Positions 18,399 to 27,392 are shown, counted from the first letter of the stretch. The stretch is DNA of 42,081 nt from Bacteroidales bacterium (GCA_017958525.1 JAGDCN010000035.1:1-42081), one strand, 5' to 3'. Translations and numbers: made by a program. Notes: generated by a model not told the origin, from the sequence alone.

Positions 18399-19562
18399 AT
18401 GAAAAACATTTTAAAAATAACTGTTTTTGGAATAATGGCCGCAATGGCCGTTAATGCGATTGCGCAAAACGATGGCAAAGGCCTGGTGGATAGACGTGTA
18501 ACACTGGACGACAGGGATTTGTCCACGGAGCAAAGCTCACCGCGAAACAGTACTAAAGTCCCCGACGACCAGCAACAACAACAGCTGCAGCAATACCTGC
18601 AACTGGTAAGACCTAATGCCGACACTGCAGCAACGCCAAGATACCCTTCGAGCGATGGCACAGTGCGCGTTTCGGCCAGGATTGACGACGATTCGATTAC
18701 GATTGGCGACCAAACGACGCTACACATCACCGTGGAAGGTGCCAACGAGCGCAATATCGCTTTCCCGACCTTGGAAGAACTATGGAGCGATGCCATCGAG
18801 GTTCTTGAAAGTTCCAACGACACTTTGCGCGGAGCTGATGGCAAGACCAGTAGCATCGAGCAGCGGGTGACCCTCACATCGTTCGACGCTGGCCGTCACT
18901 ACATCAATAACATAGTGGTGCGCATTGACAACAACGGCGATGCCGTGTTGCTGTCACCTCACGACACACTGAGCCTGACCGTTGCCTACGTCGCCGACGC
19001 AGACACAACAAAATGCGAAACAAAAGCAGATGCTGGCAGCATAAAAGAGCCTTTTACTTTCTGGGAAATAGCACGTTGGGTAGTTTATGCCATTCTTCTT
19101 GCTTTGGCTGTCGCTGCCACGATATGGATTGTAAAACGCCACAAAGAAAACAAACCAATTATAGTTCTGCCCAAAGCCAAACCGGCACCTGCCGACCAGA
19201 GAGCATTGAAGGAACTAGAAGCACTGAGACGCAAGGAGTTGTGGCAGAAAGGCAGGATAAAAAAATACTATACCGACATCACCGACATTGTGCGACGCTT
19301 TTTGCGCAATATGTACGGAATTTCGGCCGCCGAGATGACTACACGCCAGACACTGCAGGCATTCCACAACATTGCTGACTGGAGCGAAGAGAGCGAGAGC
19401 CTGCTTCGACAGATGCTGCAAAAGGCTGATATGGTGAAATTTGCCAAGATGCAACCCGAAGAATACGAGCACAACCAAGTTATGCAGACAGCGGTCGATT
19501 TCATTCACAAGGTAGTTGAGACTCATAGAATTAACAATCCAGAAAGGGAGGAGGATAAGTGA
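18399..19562 (+). CDS. Membrane-anchored BatD-like / DUF4381-like Bat-operon protein
   Basis: A 387-residue protein. A signal peptide (MKNILKITVFGIMAAMAVNAIAQ) precedes a periplasmic beta-rich domain (about 85-200; DDDSITIGDQTTLHITVEG resembles the Ig-like domains of BatD). A transmembrane helix follows (about 225-245, WVVYAILLALAVAATIWIV). The basic cytoplasmic tail has a stretch near residues 290-330 (KKYYTDITDIVRRFLRNMYG) like the DUF4381 C-terminus. The ATG at 18399 is preferred over an upstream TTG. Its stop overlaps the batA start by one base (TGATG). The role is inferred from context: a membrane partner in the Bat complex. Confidence 0.75.
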   Translation: MKNILKITVFGIMAAMAVNAIAQNDGKGLVDRRVTLDDRDLSTEQSSPRNSTKVPDDQQQQQLQQYLQLVRPNADTAATPRYPSSDGTVRVSARIDDDSITIGDQTTLHITVEGANERNIAFPTLEELWSDAIEVLESSNDTLRGADGKTSSIEQRVTLTSFDAGRHYINNIVVRIDNNGDAVLLSPHDTLSLTVAYVADADTTKCETKADAGSIKEPFTFWEIARWVVYAILLALAVAATIWIVKRHKENKPIIVLPKAKPAPADQRALKELEALRRKELWQKGRIKKYYTDITDIVRRFLRNMYGISAAEMTTRQTLQAFHNIADWSEESESLLRQMLQKADMVKFAKMQPEEYEHNQVMQTAVDFIHKVVETHRINNPEREEDK

Positions 19563-20536
19563 TGTTCAACAATATGACTTTCGCACATCCCTGGCTATTG
19601 CTACTACTGGCATTGATACCGCTGATGATAGTATGGTACACATTGCATTACAAATACATCAAGGCTCCGCTACACATACCAGACACAAAGATGTTCGGCG
19701 ACGGTGGTCACACATTGAGGCACACACTCTACCACGCCCGTTTCGCGCTGCGTTGCATCGCGCTGGTATTACTGATTGTGGCCTTGGCGCGTCCACAGAG
19801 CAAATTGAGCCGCGAGGAAATGGAGATTGAAGGCATCGATATTGTGTTGACCATTGACGTGTCTGGCAGTATGAAAGGCGAGGACTTCAAACCCAACCGA
19901 CTGGAAGCGGCCAAAGAAGTGGCCCAGCGGTTCATCGACGGGCGCAGGAACGACCGCATAGCACTTGTGGAATTTGCAGGTGAAGCATTTACACAGACAC
20001 CGTTGACGATAGACCACAACATTTTGTCGCGACAATTGTCGGCAATGCGCACCGGCCTGCTGGAAGATGGCACCGCCATCGGCGACGGCCTCGCGACGGC
20101 CATCAACCGCATCAAGGAAAGCAAAGCTGTCAGCAAGGTCATCATCTTGCTGACCGACGGTGTTAACAACCGAGGTTCGATAGACCCCGAAACTGCCGCA
20201 GAACTATCGGGCGAATACGGCATCCGGCTTTACACCATCGGCGTGGGCAGTCGCGGAGATGTACTCTATCACGACGAATACGGTCGTCCGTTCTACTCGA
20301 AAGCTGACCTCGACGAGAGCTTGCTGACGCGGATGGCAGAAAGCACGGATGGCGGTCACTACTATCGCGCCACCAACAAGAACTCGCTGAACGAAATTTT
20401 CGAGCAAATCGACAAAATAGAGAAAACCCGAATTGACGTCACACAATACCACCAAACAAAAGAGGAATTCAAAATATTCCTTCTGCTAGCACTGCTGGCA
20501 CTGGCTTTGGAACTACTGTTGAGAATTGACAATTAA
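19562..20536 (+). CDS. batA: BatA, VWA-domain membrane protein
   Basis: A 324-residue inner-membrane protein. Two N-terminal hydrophobic segments (PWLLLLLALIPLMIVWY and CIALVLLIVALARP) and one at the C-terminus (FLLLALLALALELLL) flank a VWA domain. The MIDAS is DVSGSMKGED (Asp99, Ser101, Ser103) and TPLT supplies the distal threonine. BatA belongs to the Bacteroides aerotolerance set, reported to affect oxygen tolerance, but the molecular mechanism is not settled. The start overlaps the preceding stop. Confidence 0.93.
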   Translation: MFNNMTFAHPWLLLLLALIPLMIVWYTLHYKYIKAPLHIPDTKMFGDGGHTLRHTLYHARFALRCIALVLLIVALARPQSKLSREEMEIEGIDIVLTIDVSGSMKGEDFKPNRLEAAKEVAQRFIDGRRNDRIALVEFAGEAFTQTPLTIDHNILSRQLSAMRTGLLEDGTAIGDGLATAINRIKESKAVSKVIILLTDGVNNRGSIDPETAAELSGEYGIRLYTIGVGSRGDVLYHDEYGRPFYSKADLDESLLTRMAESTDGGHYYRATNKNSLNEIFEQIDKIEKTRIDVTQYHQTKEEFKIFLLLALLALALELLLRIDN

Positions 20537-20546
20537 ACTATTAGCA

Positions 20547-21617
20547 ATGCATTTCGAACATATTAAAATATTATGGCTGCTTGCGGTGATACCACTGATG
20601 GTCATCGTTTTTATCCTCAGACAGCGTCACAAAAAGAAATTGCTGGCCAAATTTGCACAGAACTCAATGCTAGGACGCCTGCAGCCTGACGCTTCGTGGC
20701 GCCGTCCAATAGCCAAGCTGACACTGCTCTGCACTGGTATCGGACTACTTATTGTTGCACTGGCCAATCCACAGATAGGCAACAAAATAGCCGAGGGCGA
20801 GCAGCGCGGTATCGATATGGCTGTCTGTATGGACGTTTCTAACAGTATGCTAGCCCAGGATATGAAACCCAGCCGTATGGAGAAGAGTAAACAGACCGTC
20901 CGCAACCTGATGAGCCAGCTGGGCGGCGACCGGGTGTCGCTGGTAGTATTTGCAGGAAGAGCATATATAGAAATGCCGCTGACCAACGACTACGGCGCAA
21001 CAAAAATGTTTCTCGACCAGATTGGCACCGACCTTATCAGCGAGCAAGGCACCGCTATCGGCGACGCTATCGAAAAGGGTATGGCCACCTTGGGATTTGG
21101 CGAAAGCGACGACGATGGGCAGCCACAATGGGAGCCCAACAAAAGTCGCGCAATTGTAATATTGAGCGACGGCGAGAACCACGAGGACGATGCGGTTGAA
21201 GCAGCAAAAGAAGCTGCCGACCAAGGCATTATGGTCTGCACCATAGGTATCGGTTCGACACAGGGTGGCCAGATACCCATCTTGGGACGCAACGGCAAGG
21301 TGACAGACTGGCGCAGAGACAGTGAGGGCAACGTCATAACCACCCATCTGAACGAAGATATGCTGCGCGACATTGCCAAAGCCGGCAACGGCATCTATGT
21401 CCATTGCGCCAACGGCAATGCAGCTGTCGAAGAACTGGTCAAGCAACTGTCAAGACTGGACAGCCAAAAATTCGGTGCAGCCCAGTTTTCATCGTTCGAG
21501 TCGCAATACCAGTATCCACTGGTCGCGGGACTTCTGCTTCTCATTCTCGAAGTGTTCATCTTTGAACGCAAAAATCCTAAAATCAATTTCAACAAAATTA
21601 TCAGAAGGAACAAATAG
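20547..21617 (+). CDS. batB: BatB, VWA-domain membrane protein
   Basis: A 356-residue paralogue of BatA with the same layout: two N-terminal hydrophobic segments (ILWLLAVIPLMVIVFIL, LLCTGIGLLIVALANP), a VWA domain with an intact MIDAS (DVSNS, Asp96/Ser98/Ser100) and a C-terminal helix (YPLVAGLLLLILEVFIF). The ATG at 20547 is preferred to a TTG seven codons upstream that overlaps the batA stop. It follows batA by 10 bases. Confidence 0.92.
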   Translation: MHFEHIKILWLLAVIPLMVIVFILRQRHKKKLLAKFAQNSMLGRLQPDASWRRPIAKLTLLCTGIGLLIVALANPQIGNKIAEGEQRGIDMAVCMDVSNSMLAQDMKPSRMEKSKQTVRNLMSQLGGDRVSLVVFAGRAYIEMPLTNDYGATKMFLDQIGTDLISEQGTAIGDAIEKGMATLGFGESDDDGQPQWEPNKSRAIVILSDGENHEDDAVEAAKEAADQGIMVCTIGIGSTQGGQIPILGRNGKVTDWRRDSEGNVITTHLNEDMLRDIAKAGNGIYVHCANGNAAVEELVKQLSRLDSQKFGAAQFSSFESQYQYPLVAGLLLLILEVFIFERKNPKINFNKIIRRNK

Positions 21618-21637
21618 CGAATTGAGGTTCTAACATT

Positions 21638-22531
21638 ATGAAAAAACAATTGGCAATTATACTACTGGTCGCATTGGCTGTTTTCACTGCCGCGGCACAA
21701 CGACCCACCAACAGCAGGTCTGACGGCAAACCGGCACAAAGTGCCCTCGACCAGTATCGCAAAGAAAAGATCACCATTCCCTACAAGGCCAACCATAAAA
21801 CAAAGAAGAATCGCCGCGTTACAACACGCGAAGGCAACAACGAACTGAAAAAAAACAATATCAGCAAAGCATTGAACCACTATCGCGCCGCTTTGATAGC
21901 CGACAGCAACTACGCCAAATGCCAATTTAACCGGGCCCTGGCACACAGCAAACTTGGACAGAACGACACTGCCCTCGCCTATTATCAAAAAATGTGCCAG
22001 AACAACAGTGCGACACCCGAACAACGTGTCAATGCACACTACAATTCGGCCAACATACATCTCCGCAAAGCTTTGGCTGCCCGCGACACCGGCGGTTATG
22101 ACAGACAGAGCCTGACTATGGCTATAAAAGAATACACTGCCGCTTTGCGACTGGACAGCCACAACAACGATGCCAAGTACAACCTGTCGCTGGCCAAACA
22201 ACTGCTACGCCCCGAACAGCAAAGTAGTGGCGGAAAGAACCAGCAAAACCAACAGAACCAACAAAACCAGCAAAACCAAGATTCAAAAAACCAGAACCAG
22301 CAGAACCAGAATCAACAGAACCAGAATCAGCAGCAAAACCAACAACAGCAACAAAACAATCAACAAGACCAAAAACAGGGCAAACAACAAGAACAAAACC
22401 GACGCGAAGCCGAACAGATGCTCAACGCTATGAAAAACAACGAGCAACAAACTCGCAAAGCGGTTAGAATGAAAGAGGCTGCCAAGGAGCGCCGTCAAGG
22501 GTCACCGACGAAAATAGAAAAAGATTGGTAA
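21638..22531 (+). CDS. batC: BatC, TPR protein with Gln/Asn-rich tail
   Basis: A 297-residue periplasmic protein with a signal peptide (MKKQLAIILLVALAVFTAAAQ). Tetratricopeptide-like helices occupy about residues 60-190 (ISKALNHYRAALIADSNYAKCQFNRAL, YNSANIHLRKAL, EYTAALRLDSHNNDAKYNLSLA). A low-complexity Gln/Asn-rich tract (about 195-255) precedes a charged C-terminus. Its role is probably to scaffold the Bat complex. It is 20 bases after batB. The Gln/Asn tract encodes simple CAR/AAY repeats that could slip. Confidence 0.9.
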   Translation: MKKQLAIILLVALAVFTAAAQRPTNSRSDGKPAQSALDQYRKEKITIPYKANHKTKKNRRVTTREGNNELKKNNISKALNHYRAALIADSNYAKCQFNRALAHSKLGQNDTALAYYQKMCQNNSATPEQRVNAHYNSANIHLRKALAARDTGGYDRQSLTMAIKEYTAALRLDSHNNDAKYNLSLAKQLLRPEQQSSGGKNQQNQQNQQNQQNQDSKNQNQQNQNQQNQNQQQNQQQQQNNQQDQKQGKQQEQNRREAEQMLNAMKNNEQQTRKAVRMKEAAKERRQGSPTKIEKDW

Positions 22532-22568
22532 ATTAAGAGTTGTAAGTTGAGAGTTGAAATATATAAAA

Positions 22569-24440
22569 ATGAAAAGATTAACTATCATATTAGCTTTTAT
22601 TGCGGCAATGCTGCCAGGTGCCATTTCGGCTCAGAATGCCGTTATGAATGTTCGCACACGCAACAGCGTGGCCGCTGGACAGACATTCCAGATAACCTTC
22701 GATGTCAATGCCCAAGCACAGAATTTCAAGATGCCTACGATGAAAGGACTCACCCTGGTAGGCGGTCCAAGCACAGGCTTCAGCAGTTCGACATCGATCA
22801 TCAACGGCAAAATGACACAGTCGGTGTCCAACACTTTCACCATACTTGTACAGGCCGAGAAAGAGGGCACTGCCAATATCGGTGCCGCCAGCTGTACCGT
22901 CGATGGCAAGACTGTCAGCAGCAAGCCATTCTCTATCAAAGTGGAGAAAGCCGACCCTAACAGACAGCAGCAACAGCAGCAAAACGCACAAAATGGATGG
23001 CCTTTTGGCAACAGCCGTCCGTCGCAACAGCAGCAACCGGCACAGCAACCTGCAACAACTATCGACAACAACACCCTTTTTGCACGGGCCTCCATCAGCA
23101 AAAACAGCCTCTATCAAGGCGAAGAGGCCATCATAATATATAAGATATACACACAGGTGCCTCTCACTCAGTTCCAAATTGACAAACTGCCGCGCAACAA
23201 AGGCTTTTGGAGCGAAGACCTAAGCGAAAATATGACCCAGGTCAAGCAATACACTGAAACCTACAACGGGCGGCAGTACCAAGTTGCCGAAATACGCCGT
23301 GGTGCACTCTATCCACAAGAGTGCGGCACGCTCAACATCGCACCGCTCAAAACCGATGTTGTAGCCATCATACAAACACAGATGCAACGGCAGCGCACAG
23401 GCACCATTTTCGATTTCTTCATCGACGACCCATTCTTTACTCCGACACGCAACCAGGCTGTAGTAAAGTCTCTGACCAGCAATTCAATAAACGTAAATGT
23501 CAAACCGCTACCCGAAGCTCCGGCAAATTTTGCAGGTGGTGTGGGACGCTTTGACGTCAAAGCCAAAACCGACATCTCCGAATTGCGTGCAAACGAGGCA
23601 TTCACATACAGCGTAACCGTCAGCGGACACGGTAATCTTAGCCTGCTCGAACCACCGTCGATCGACTTTCCCAAGGGTATGGAGGTCTATGAACCACGCG
23701 TAATCGACAACATCAACAAAGGCGACAACGGCATCAGCGGCAGCCGCACCTTTGAATGGATAGTCACTCCCCAAATCCAGGGTGACTATGAAATTCCCGA
23801 TTTCGAATATGTCTATTTCGATCCTTCGACAGGACAATACACAACAAAAAAATGCAACAAAATCAGCATCAAAGTCGGCAAACCGCTTCACAACGCCACC
23901 TCCAAAAGCGACATAAAGATGCTGAACAGCGACATTCACCACATCAGCAACGACACAACTTTGCACCCGATGCAGAGCGAGAGCGGATTTCCCCTGGCTT
24001 TCTGCATTTTGCTTCTTCTTCCCATCGCTTCAGCCATTGTTGTCATCACCGTCGCACGGCACCGGCAGGACATCGCTGCCGACGAAGCGTCTATGCGTCT
24101 GCAGCGAGCCACCAAACTGGCACGCAAGCGGTTGCGCAACGCCGAGAAACATCTCAACGACGGCAACGATGAAAAATTCTACGAAGAGATTTACAAAGCC
24201 CTGTGGGGGGGAATCGCCGACAAATTCAACATCCAGCAGTCACTGCTTTCCTCCGACACCATCCGTCAGCATCTCAATGACAAACAGGTCAACGAAGCTT
24301 TGCAGCTGCAAATTCTTCACACCTTGTCGGATGTAGATTTCGCCCGTTTTGCTCCAGGCGACAGCAGCACAAAAAAACAAAACATCTACAACGAAGCAAT
24401 GAATACCATTACCGAAATAGCAGCAATCAAGGTAAAATGA
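22569..24440 (+). CDS. batD: BatD
   Basis: A 623-residue protein with a signal peptide (MKRLTIILAFIAAMLPGAISAQ). The large periplasmic part has Ig-like repeats (FQITFDVNAQAQNFKMPTM, NSLYQGEEAIIIYKIYTQV, NEAFTYSVTVSGHGNLSLLE) with a Gln-rich linker near residues 130-160. A transmembrane helix lies near 472-495 (LAFCILLLLPIASAIVVITV). The helical cytoplasmic tail (LARKRLRNAEKHLNDGNDEKFYEEIYKAL) resembles the BatD C-terminus. The ATG at 22569 is chosen over a TTG at 22554. It is 37 bases after batC and is followed by a 130-base G-poor spacer before batE. Confidence 0.92.
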   Translation: MKRLTIILAFIAAMLPGAISAQNAVMNVRTRNSVAAGQTFQITFDVNAQAQNFKMPTMKGLTLVGGPSTGFSSSTSIINGKMTQSVSNTFTILVQAEKEGTANIGAASCTVDGKTVSSKPFSIKVEKADPNRQQQQQQNAQNGWPFGNSRPSQQQQPAQQPATTIDNNTLFARASISKNSLYQGEEAIIIYKIYTQVPLTQFQIDKLPRNKGFWSEDLSENMTQVKQYTETYNGRQYQVAEIRRGALYPQECGTLNIAPLKTDVVAIIQTQMQRQRTGTIFDFFIDDPFFTPTRNQAVVKSLTSNSINVNVKPLPEAPANFAGGVGRFDVKAKTDISELRANEAFTYSVTVSGHGNLSLLEPPSIDFPKGMEVYEPRVIDNINKGDNGISGSRTFEWIVTPQIQGDYEIPDFEYVYFDPSTGQYTTKKCNKISIKVGKPLHNATSKSDIKMLNSDIHHISNDTTLHPMQSESGFPLAFCILLLLPIASAIVVITVARHRQDIAADEASMRLQRATKLARKRLRNAEKHLNDGNDEKFYEEIYKALWGGIADKFNIQQSLLSSDTIRQHLNDKQVNEALQLQILHTLSDVDFARFAPGDSSTKKQNIYNEAMNTITEIAAIKVK

Positions 24441-24477
24441 CACAATTTTCAATTCCATTTTACATTCAACCTTTAAT

Positions 24478-24513
24478 TAAAACGAAAACCAAAACACATC
24501 AACAAATCAACAT
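24478..24513 (+). repeat. 36-bp direct repeat, copy upstream of batE
   Basis: Begins TAAAACGAAAACC and ends AAATCAACAT, identical over 36 bases to 25360-25395. It lies in the batD-batE spacer, which is G-depleted (two G in 89 bases from 24482 to 24570) and carries CAACCTTTCAA-type motifs. Confidence 0.9.
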
Positions 24514-24570
24514 CAAACCCTCCAACCTTTCAATCCTTAAACTTTCCAACCCTTTCAACTTCAAACCGAA

Positions 24571-25362
24571 ATGATTTTCAATTTTCAATTTTCAATTCGA
24601 ACCGCCCTCTTTGCACTCCTTCTGACAGCATCATCCAACGTCTCTGCCATATCCACAATCAGTTTGAAAGAAAAGGATATGGCCGCCGCAAACCAAGCCT
24701 ATGACAACGGTGACTACGAAAGCGCTGTGCAGATCTACAACCAAATCCTTTCGAGCGGCTTTGACAGCTGGCAGCTATATTACAATCTTGGCAACACCTA
24801 TTATCGACTCGACAGCATCGGGAAAAGCATTCTTAACTACGAACGCGCACTGCGGCTGGCGCCAAACAAACAAATCGTCAAGGACAATCTCGAACTGGCA
24901 CGCAGCAAAACAATTGACAATATAGAAGAACTCCCCAGAATGTTCCTTCTTCAATGGGCACACAGCATCGTACGAATCACCACAACGCGTGGTTGGCGAA
25001 TCCTGTTGCTGATAGCACTCACTTTCACAGCAGCAGCAGCCTGCATATTCTTCATCGCCAAAGAATACCGCACCCGAAGGACAATGTTCGTCACCTTTGC
25101 CGCACTACTGCTAATTACAGTTTTTTTCGCTTTAAATGCAGCATTTTCCACAAAACTTGTGACTAATAATAATGAAGCCGTTGTTGTCAGCCCGATGGTA
25201 ATCGTCAAAGGGGCACCCGACGTCAAAAGCGTGGACAAATTCATATTGCACGAAGGAACCCTGATGACAATAACCGACCAACAGGACGAATGGTGGCAGA
25301 TCACCATTGCCGACGGCAAAAGTGGATGGATTAACAACGGTGCCGAAAAACTGATTAACTAA
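24571..25362 (+). CDS. batE: BatE, TPR and SH3-like protein
   Basis: A 263-residue membrane protein. After a hydrophobic signal segment (RTALFALLLTASSNVSA) come TPR helices (about 35-110; NQAYDNGDYESAVQIYNQIL, YYNLGNTYYRLDSIGKSILNYERAL). Two transmembrane helices follow (about 140-165 and 170-190; WRILLLIALTFTAAAACIFFI, MFVTFAALLLITVFFAL), and then an SH3-like domain (195-260; DEWWQITIADGKSGWINNGAEKL). The first nine residues, MIFNFQFSI, are encoded by a TTTTCAAT tandem repeat that is part of the surrounding spacer repeats, so the start has been built from repeat sequence. Expressed from the Bat operon or, because of the 130-base gap, perhaps partly separately. Confidence 0.9.
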   Translation: MIFNFQFSIRTALFALLLTASSNVSAISTISLKEKDMAAANQAYDNGDYESAVQIYNQILSSGFDSWQLYYNLGNTYYRLDSIGKSILNYERALRLAPNKQIVKDNLELARSKTIDNIEELPRMFLLQWAHSIVRITTTRGWRILLLIALTFTAAAACIFFIAKEYRTRRTMFVTFAALLLITVFFALNAAFSTKLVTNNNEAVVVSPMVIVKGAPDVKSVDKFILHEGTLMTITDQQDEWWQITIADGKSGWINNGAEKLIN

Positions 25363-25395
25363 AACGAAAACCAAAACACATCAACAAATCAACAT
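25360..25395 (+). repeat. 36-bp direct repeat, copy downstream of batE
   Basis: Identical to 24478-24513. It starts with the batE stop codon itself (TAA), so the gene is bracketed by perfect direct repeats 882 bases apart. The spacer continues to 25482 with CAACATATCAACA and CCCTTCAACC units, with only two G in 120 bases. Confidence 0.9.
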
Positions 25396-25482
25396 ATCGA
25401 CACATCAACCTATCAACATCAAACCCTTCAACCTTTCAACCCTAAAACCTTCCAACATATCAACATATCAACAATTTTCAAT

Positions 25483-26787
25483 ATGTTAAAACGTTTTTTT
25501 TTCATTGCACTGCTAATTTTGCCGCTGGTAATGGGCGCACAGGTGAACCAGCAGAAAGAAAAAGTCGTTATTGTTGACGACGAAGACTGCGGCTGCGAGC
25601 TCTACTTCATCGACGGCATTCAGACCACACGACGCAACGGCCTCTTTGGATTCAAACGCGAAGACGGCACCGAGATCGTTGAACCTCAATACAAATATGT
25701 TGACCAGTTTCACGGCGACTATTGTCTCGTCTTTTACGACTACGGCGTCTGTGGCCTAATCGACCGCAACGGACGCGTTGTCGTACCCGTACAATACGAA
25801 GAAGTTGCCTATCCCACCGACGGTATGATCCGTTTCAAGGACAAAAACCTATACGGGTTTTACGATACCGCCGGAAATATCGTCATCAGCCCGCAATACC
25901 GCACAGCATCTGGCTTCAGCGAAGGTGTTGCCTCGGTCATCATCGATTTTGACAGCAGTACAATTGGCTATGGATTCATCGACAAATCGAACAAACTTGT
26001 CATTCCCGCACAGTACGAATACACTTACCCGTTCAGCGAAAATTGTGCCATCGTGAAAAAATACGACCGATACGGTATGATCGACCACAACGGACACGAA
26101 GTATTGCCAATCAAGTATCTCGAAATCACTCCTATGCACGATGGTTGCTTCTTCGCCGTCGATGCCGTTGAAGAAAAAGCAGCCCTTTTCAACAGCCATT
26201 TTCAACAGATTACCGACTTTGTCTATACCAAAGTTGATGGTTATAACGAAGACCTATACATTGTTGAACGCAATGGACGCAAAACTTTTTTGGACCGCAA
26301 AGGCAAAGAGCACTTTGGCTTTTACGACTATGTCGGACCCTTTAACGACGGCTATGCTATGGTCAGCAATAACGGCAAATACGGCATCATCAACAAAAAA
26401 GGTAAAATCATTCTCCCCATCGAATACGACAACAGCGGTTATCGTTCTATGGAATACATCTTCAGCGAAAACCTTGCTATGATCGAGAAAGATGGAAAAT
26501 ACGGGTTTGTCAACAAAAGCGGCAAAATAGTTATTCCTCTCATTTACAGCTCGGCTCAGCATTGCACCGAAGGACTCATCCCCGTCAGAAAAAATGCTTT
26601 ATGGGGCTTTATCGACACCGAAGGCAACGAAGTCTCCCAATTTGTTTACGATGCCGCATCCTACTTCCAATGGGGCCGCGCAGAAGTGGTCTTTGAAGGC
26701 ACTACCTACAAAATCAATACCGATGGCGAATGCGTCAAAGGTTGCAAAACCTACCCCAAAAACCTGAAATTCAAACTAAAACATTAG
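25483..26787 (+). CDS. WG-repeat protein
   Basis: A 434-residue exported protein with a signal peptide (MLKRFFFIALLILPLVMGAQ). It holds about eight to nine WG/KWG-type repeats, each of the form YGF.D..GN.V..P.Y (for example YGFYDTAGNIVISPQY, YGIINKKGKIILPIEY, YGFVNKSGKIVIPLIY, WGFIDTEGNEVSQFVY). WG-repeat proteins are often surface or periplasmic binding proteins; the ligand is unknown. An N-terminal acidic Cys-containing segment (DDEDCGCELY) is unusual. It follows batE by 120 bases on the same strand and may be a distal part of the same unit. Confidence 0.9.
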   Translation: MLKRFFFIALLILPLVMGAQVNQQKEKVVIVDDEDCGCELYFIDGIQTTRRNGLFGFKREDGTEIVEPQYKYVDQFHGDYCLVFYDYGVCGLIDRNGRVVVPVQYEEVAYPTDGMIRFKDKNLYGFYDTAGNIVISPQYRTASGFSEGVASVIIDFDSSTIGYGFIDKSNKLVIPAQYEYTYPFSENCAIVKKYDRYGMIDHNGHEVLPIKYLEITPMHDGCFFAVDAVEEKAALFNSHFQQITDFVYTKVDGYNEDLYIVERNGRKTFLDRKGKEHFGFYDYVGPFNDGYAMVSNNGKYGIINKKGKIILPIEYDNSGYRSMEYIFSENLAMIEKDGKYGFVNKSGKIVIPLIYSSAQHCTEGLIPVRKNALWGFIDTEGNEVSQFVYDAASYFQWGRAEVVFEGTTYKINTDGECVKGCKTYPKNLKFKLKH

Positions 26788-26795
26788 TATTGTTT

Positions 26796-26870
26796 AGTGA
26801 CAGTTAAATAATAAATTGAAATAATATTCAATTCCATTTTACTTCCAACCCTATCAACAAATCAACATCA
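26796..26870 (+). repeat. Intergenic repeat beginning AGTGACAGTTAAA
   Basis: Starts eight bases after the WG gene stop codon. It runs AGTGACAGTTAAAT, AATAAATTGAAATAATATTC, then AATTCCATTTTAC and AAATCAACATCA. Related copies lie at 29078-29150 and, shorter, at 35943-35980. Confidence 0.75.
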
Positions 26871-26900
26871 AACCATCCAACATATCAACAGATTAACAAA

Positions 26901-27326
26901 ATGTCCTCAATAGCTACACACCACGGAACTGTCGTCGATGTTTGCAACGGCATCGTCAAAGTCGAAATGCACGTCGTGTCTGCCTGCAGCTCCTGCAAAG
27001 CGCACGAAAAATGTGCTTTTGTTGACAAAGACGATAAAATCGTTGATGTCGAAACCGACCAATGGCAACAATTCGCCAAGGGCGACAACGTGATTGTCAG
27101 CGTCAACGAAAGCCTCGGACTTCTTGCCGTTCTTCTGGCATACATCCTCCCTGCCATCGTCATCATTGCAAGCATTGCTCTCTTACAACTGCTAAACACC
27201 TCCGAAGCTATAACCGCACTGGCAACACTCGCTGTAACAGTTCTTTACTTTTTGCTGCTTTACTTATTCCATAACAAACTGCAACGCCATTTTTCTTTCG
27301 GCATCGAACCCGTTTTGAATGAATAA
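26901..27326 (+). CDS. RseC/MucC-like SoxR-reducing family protein
   Basis: A 141-residue inner-membrane protein. The N-terminal domain has a cysteine cluster (CSSCKAHEKCAF, about residues 25-36) and two helices follow (LLAVLLAYILPAIVIIASIALL and ALATLAVTVLYFLLLYLF). This layout is that of the RseC/MucC family, whose members act with sigma-E regulation or with the Rsx/Rnf electron-transfer complex. No rnf genes adjoin it here, so its partner is unknown. The ATG at 26901 follows a G-poor leader. Confidence 0.88.
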   Translation: MSSIATHHGTVVDVCNGIVKVEMHVVSACSSCKAHEKCAFVDKDDKIVDVETDQWQQFAKGDNVIVSVNESLGLLAVLLAYILPAIVIIASIALLQLLNTSEAITALATLAVTVLYFLLLYLFHNKLQRHFSFGIEPVLNE

Positions 27327-27338
27327 AAACAAAATTGT

Positions 27339-27368
27339 TTTGTATTTCACTTTTATTTTGTAACTTTG
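27339..27368 (+). promoter_or_regulatory. Promoter of the caspase-fold gene (TTTG-N18-TAACTTTG)
   Basis: TTTG at 27339-27342 and TAACTTTG at 27361-27368 match the Bacteroidetes consensus. Transcription should start near 27373-27376, leaving a leader of about 20 bases. It shows that this gene has its own promoter. Confidence 0.75.
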
Positions 27369-27392
27369 CAATCTACTATAATTGCAAAGCAA

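Noticed and set aside
26901..27326. RseC-like gene as the start of an rnf operon
   Set aside because: In Bacteroidota this gene often precedes rnfB, but here the next gene is the caspase-fold gene with its own promoter. No rnf genes are present in the window.
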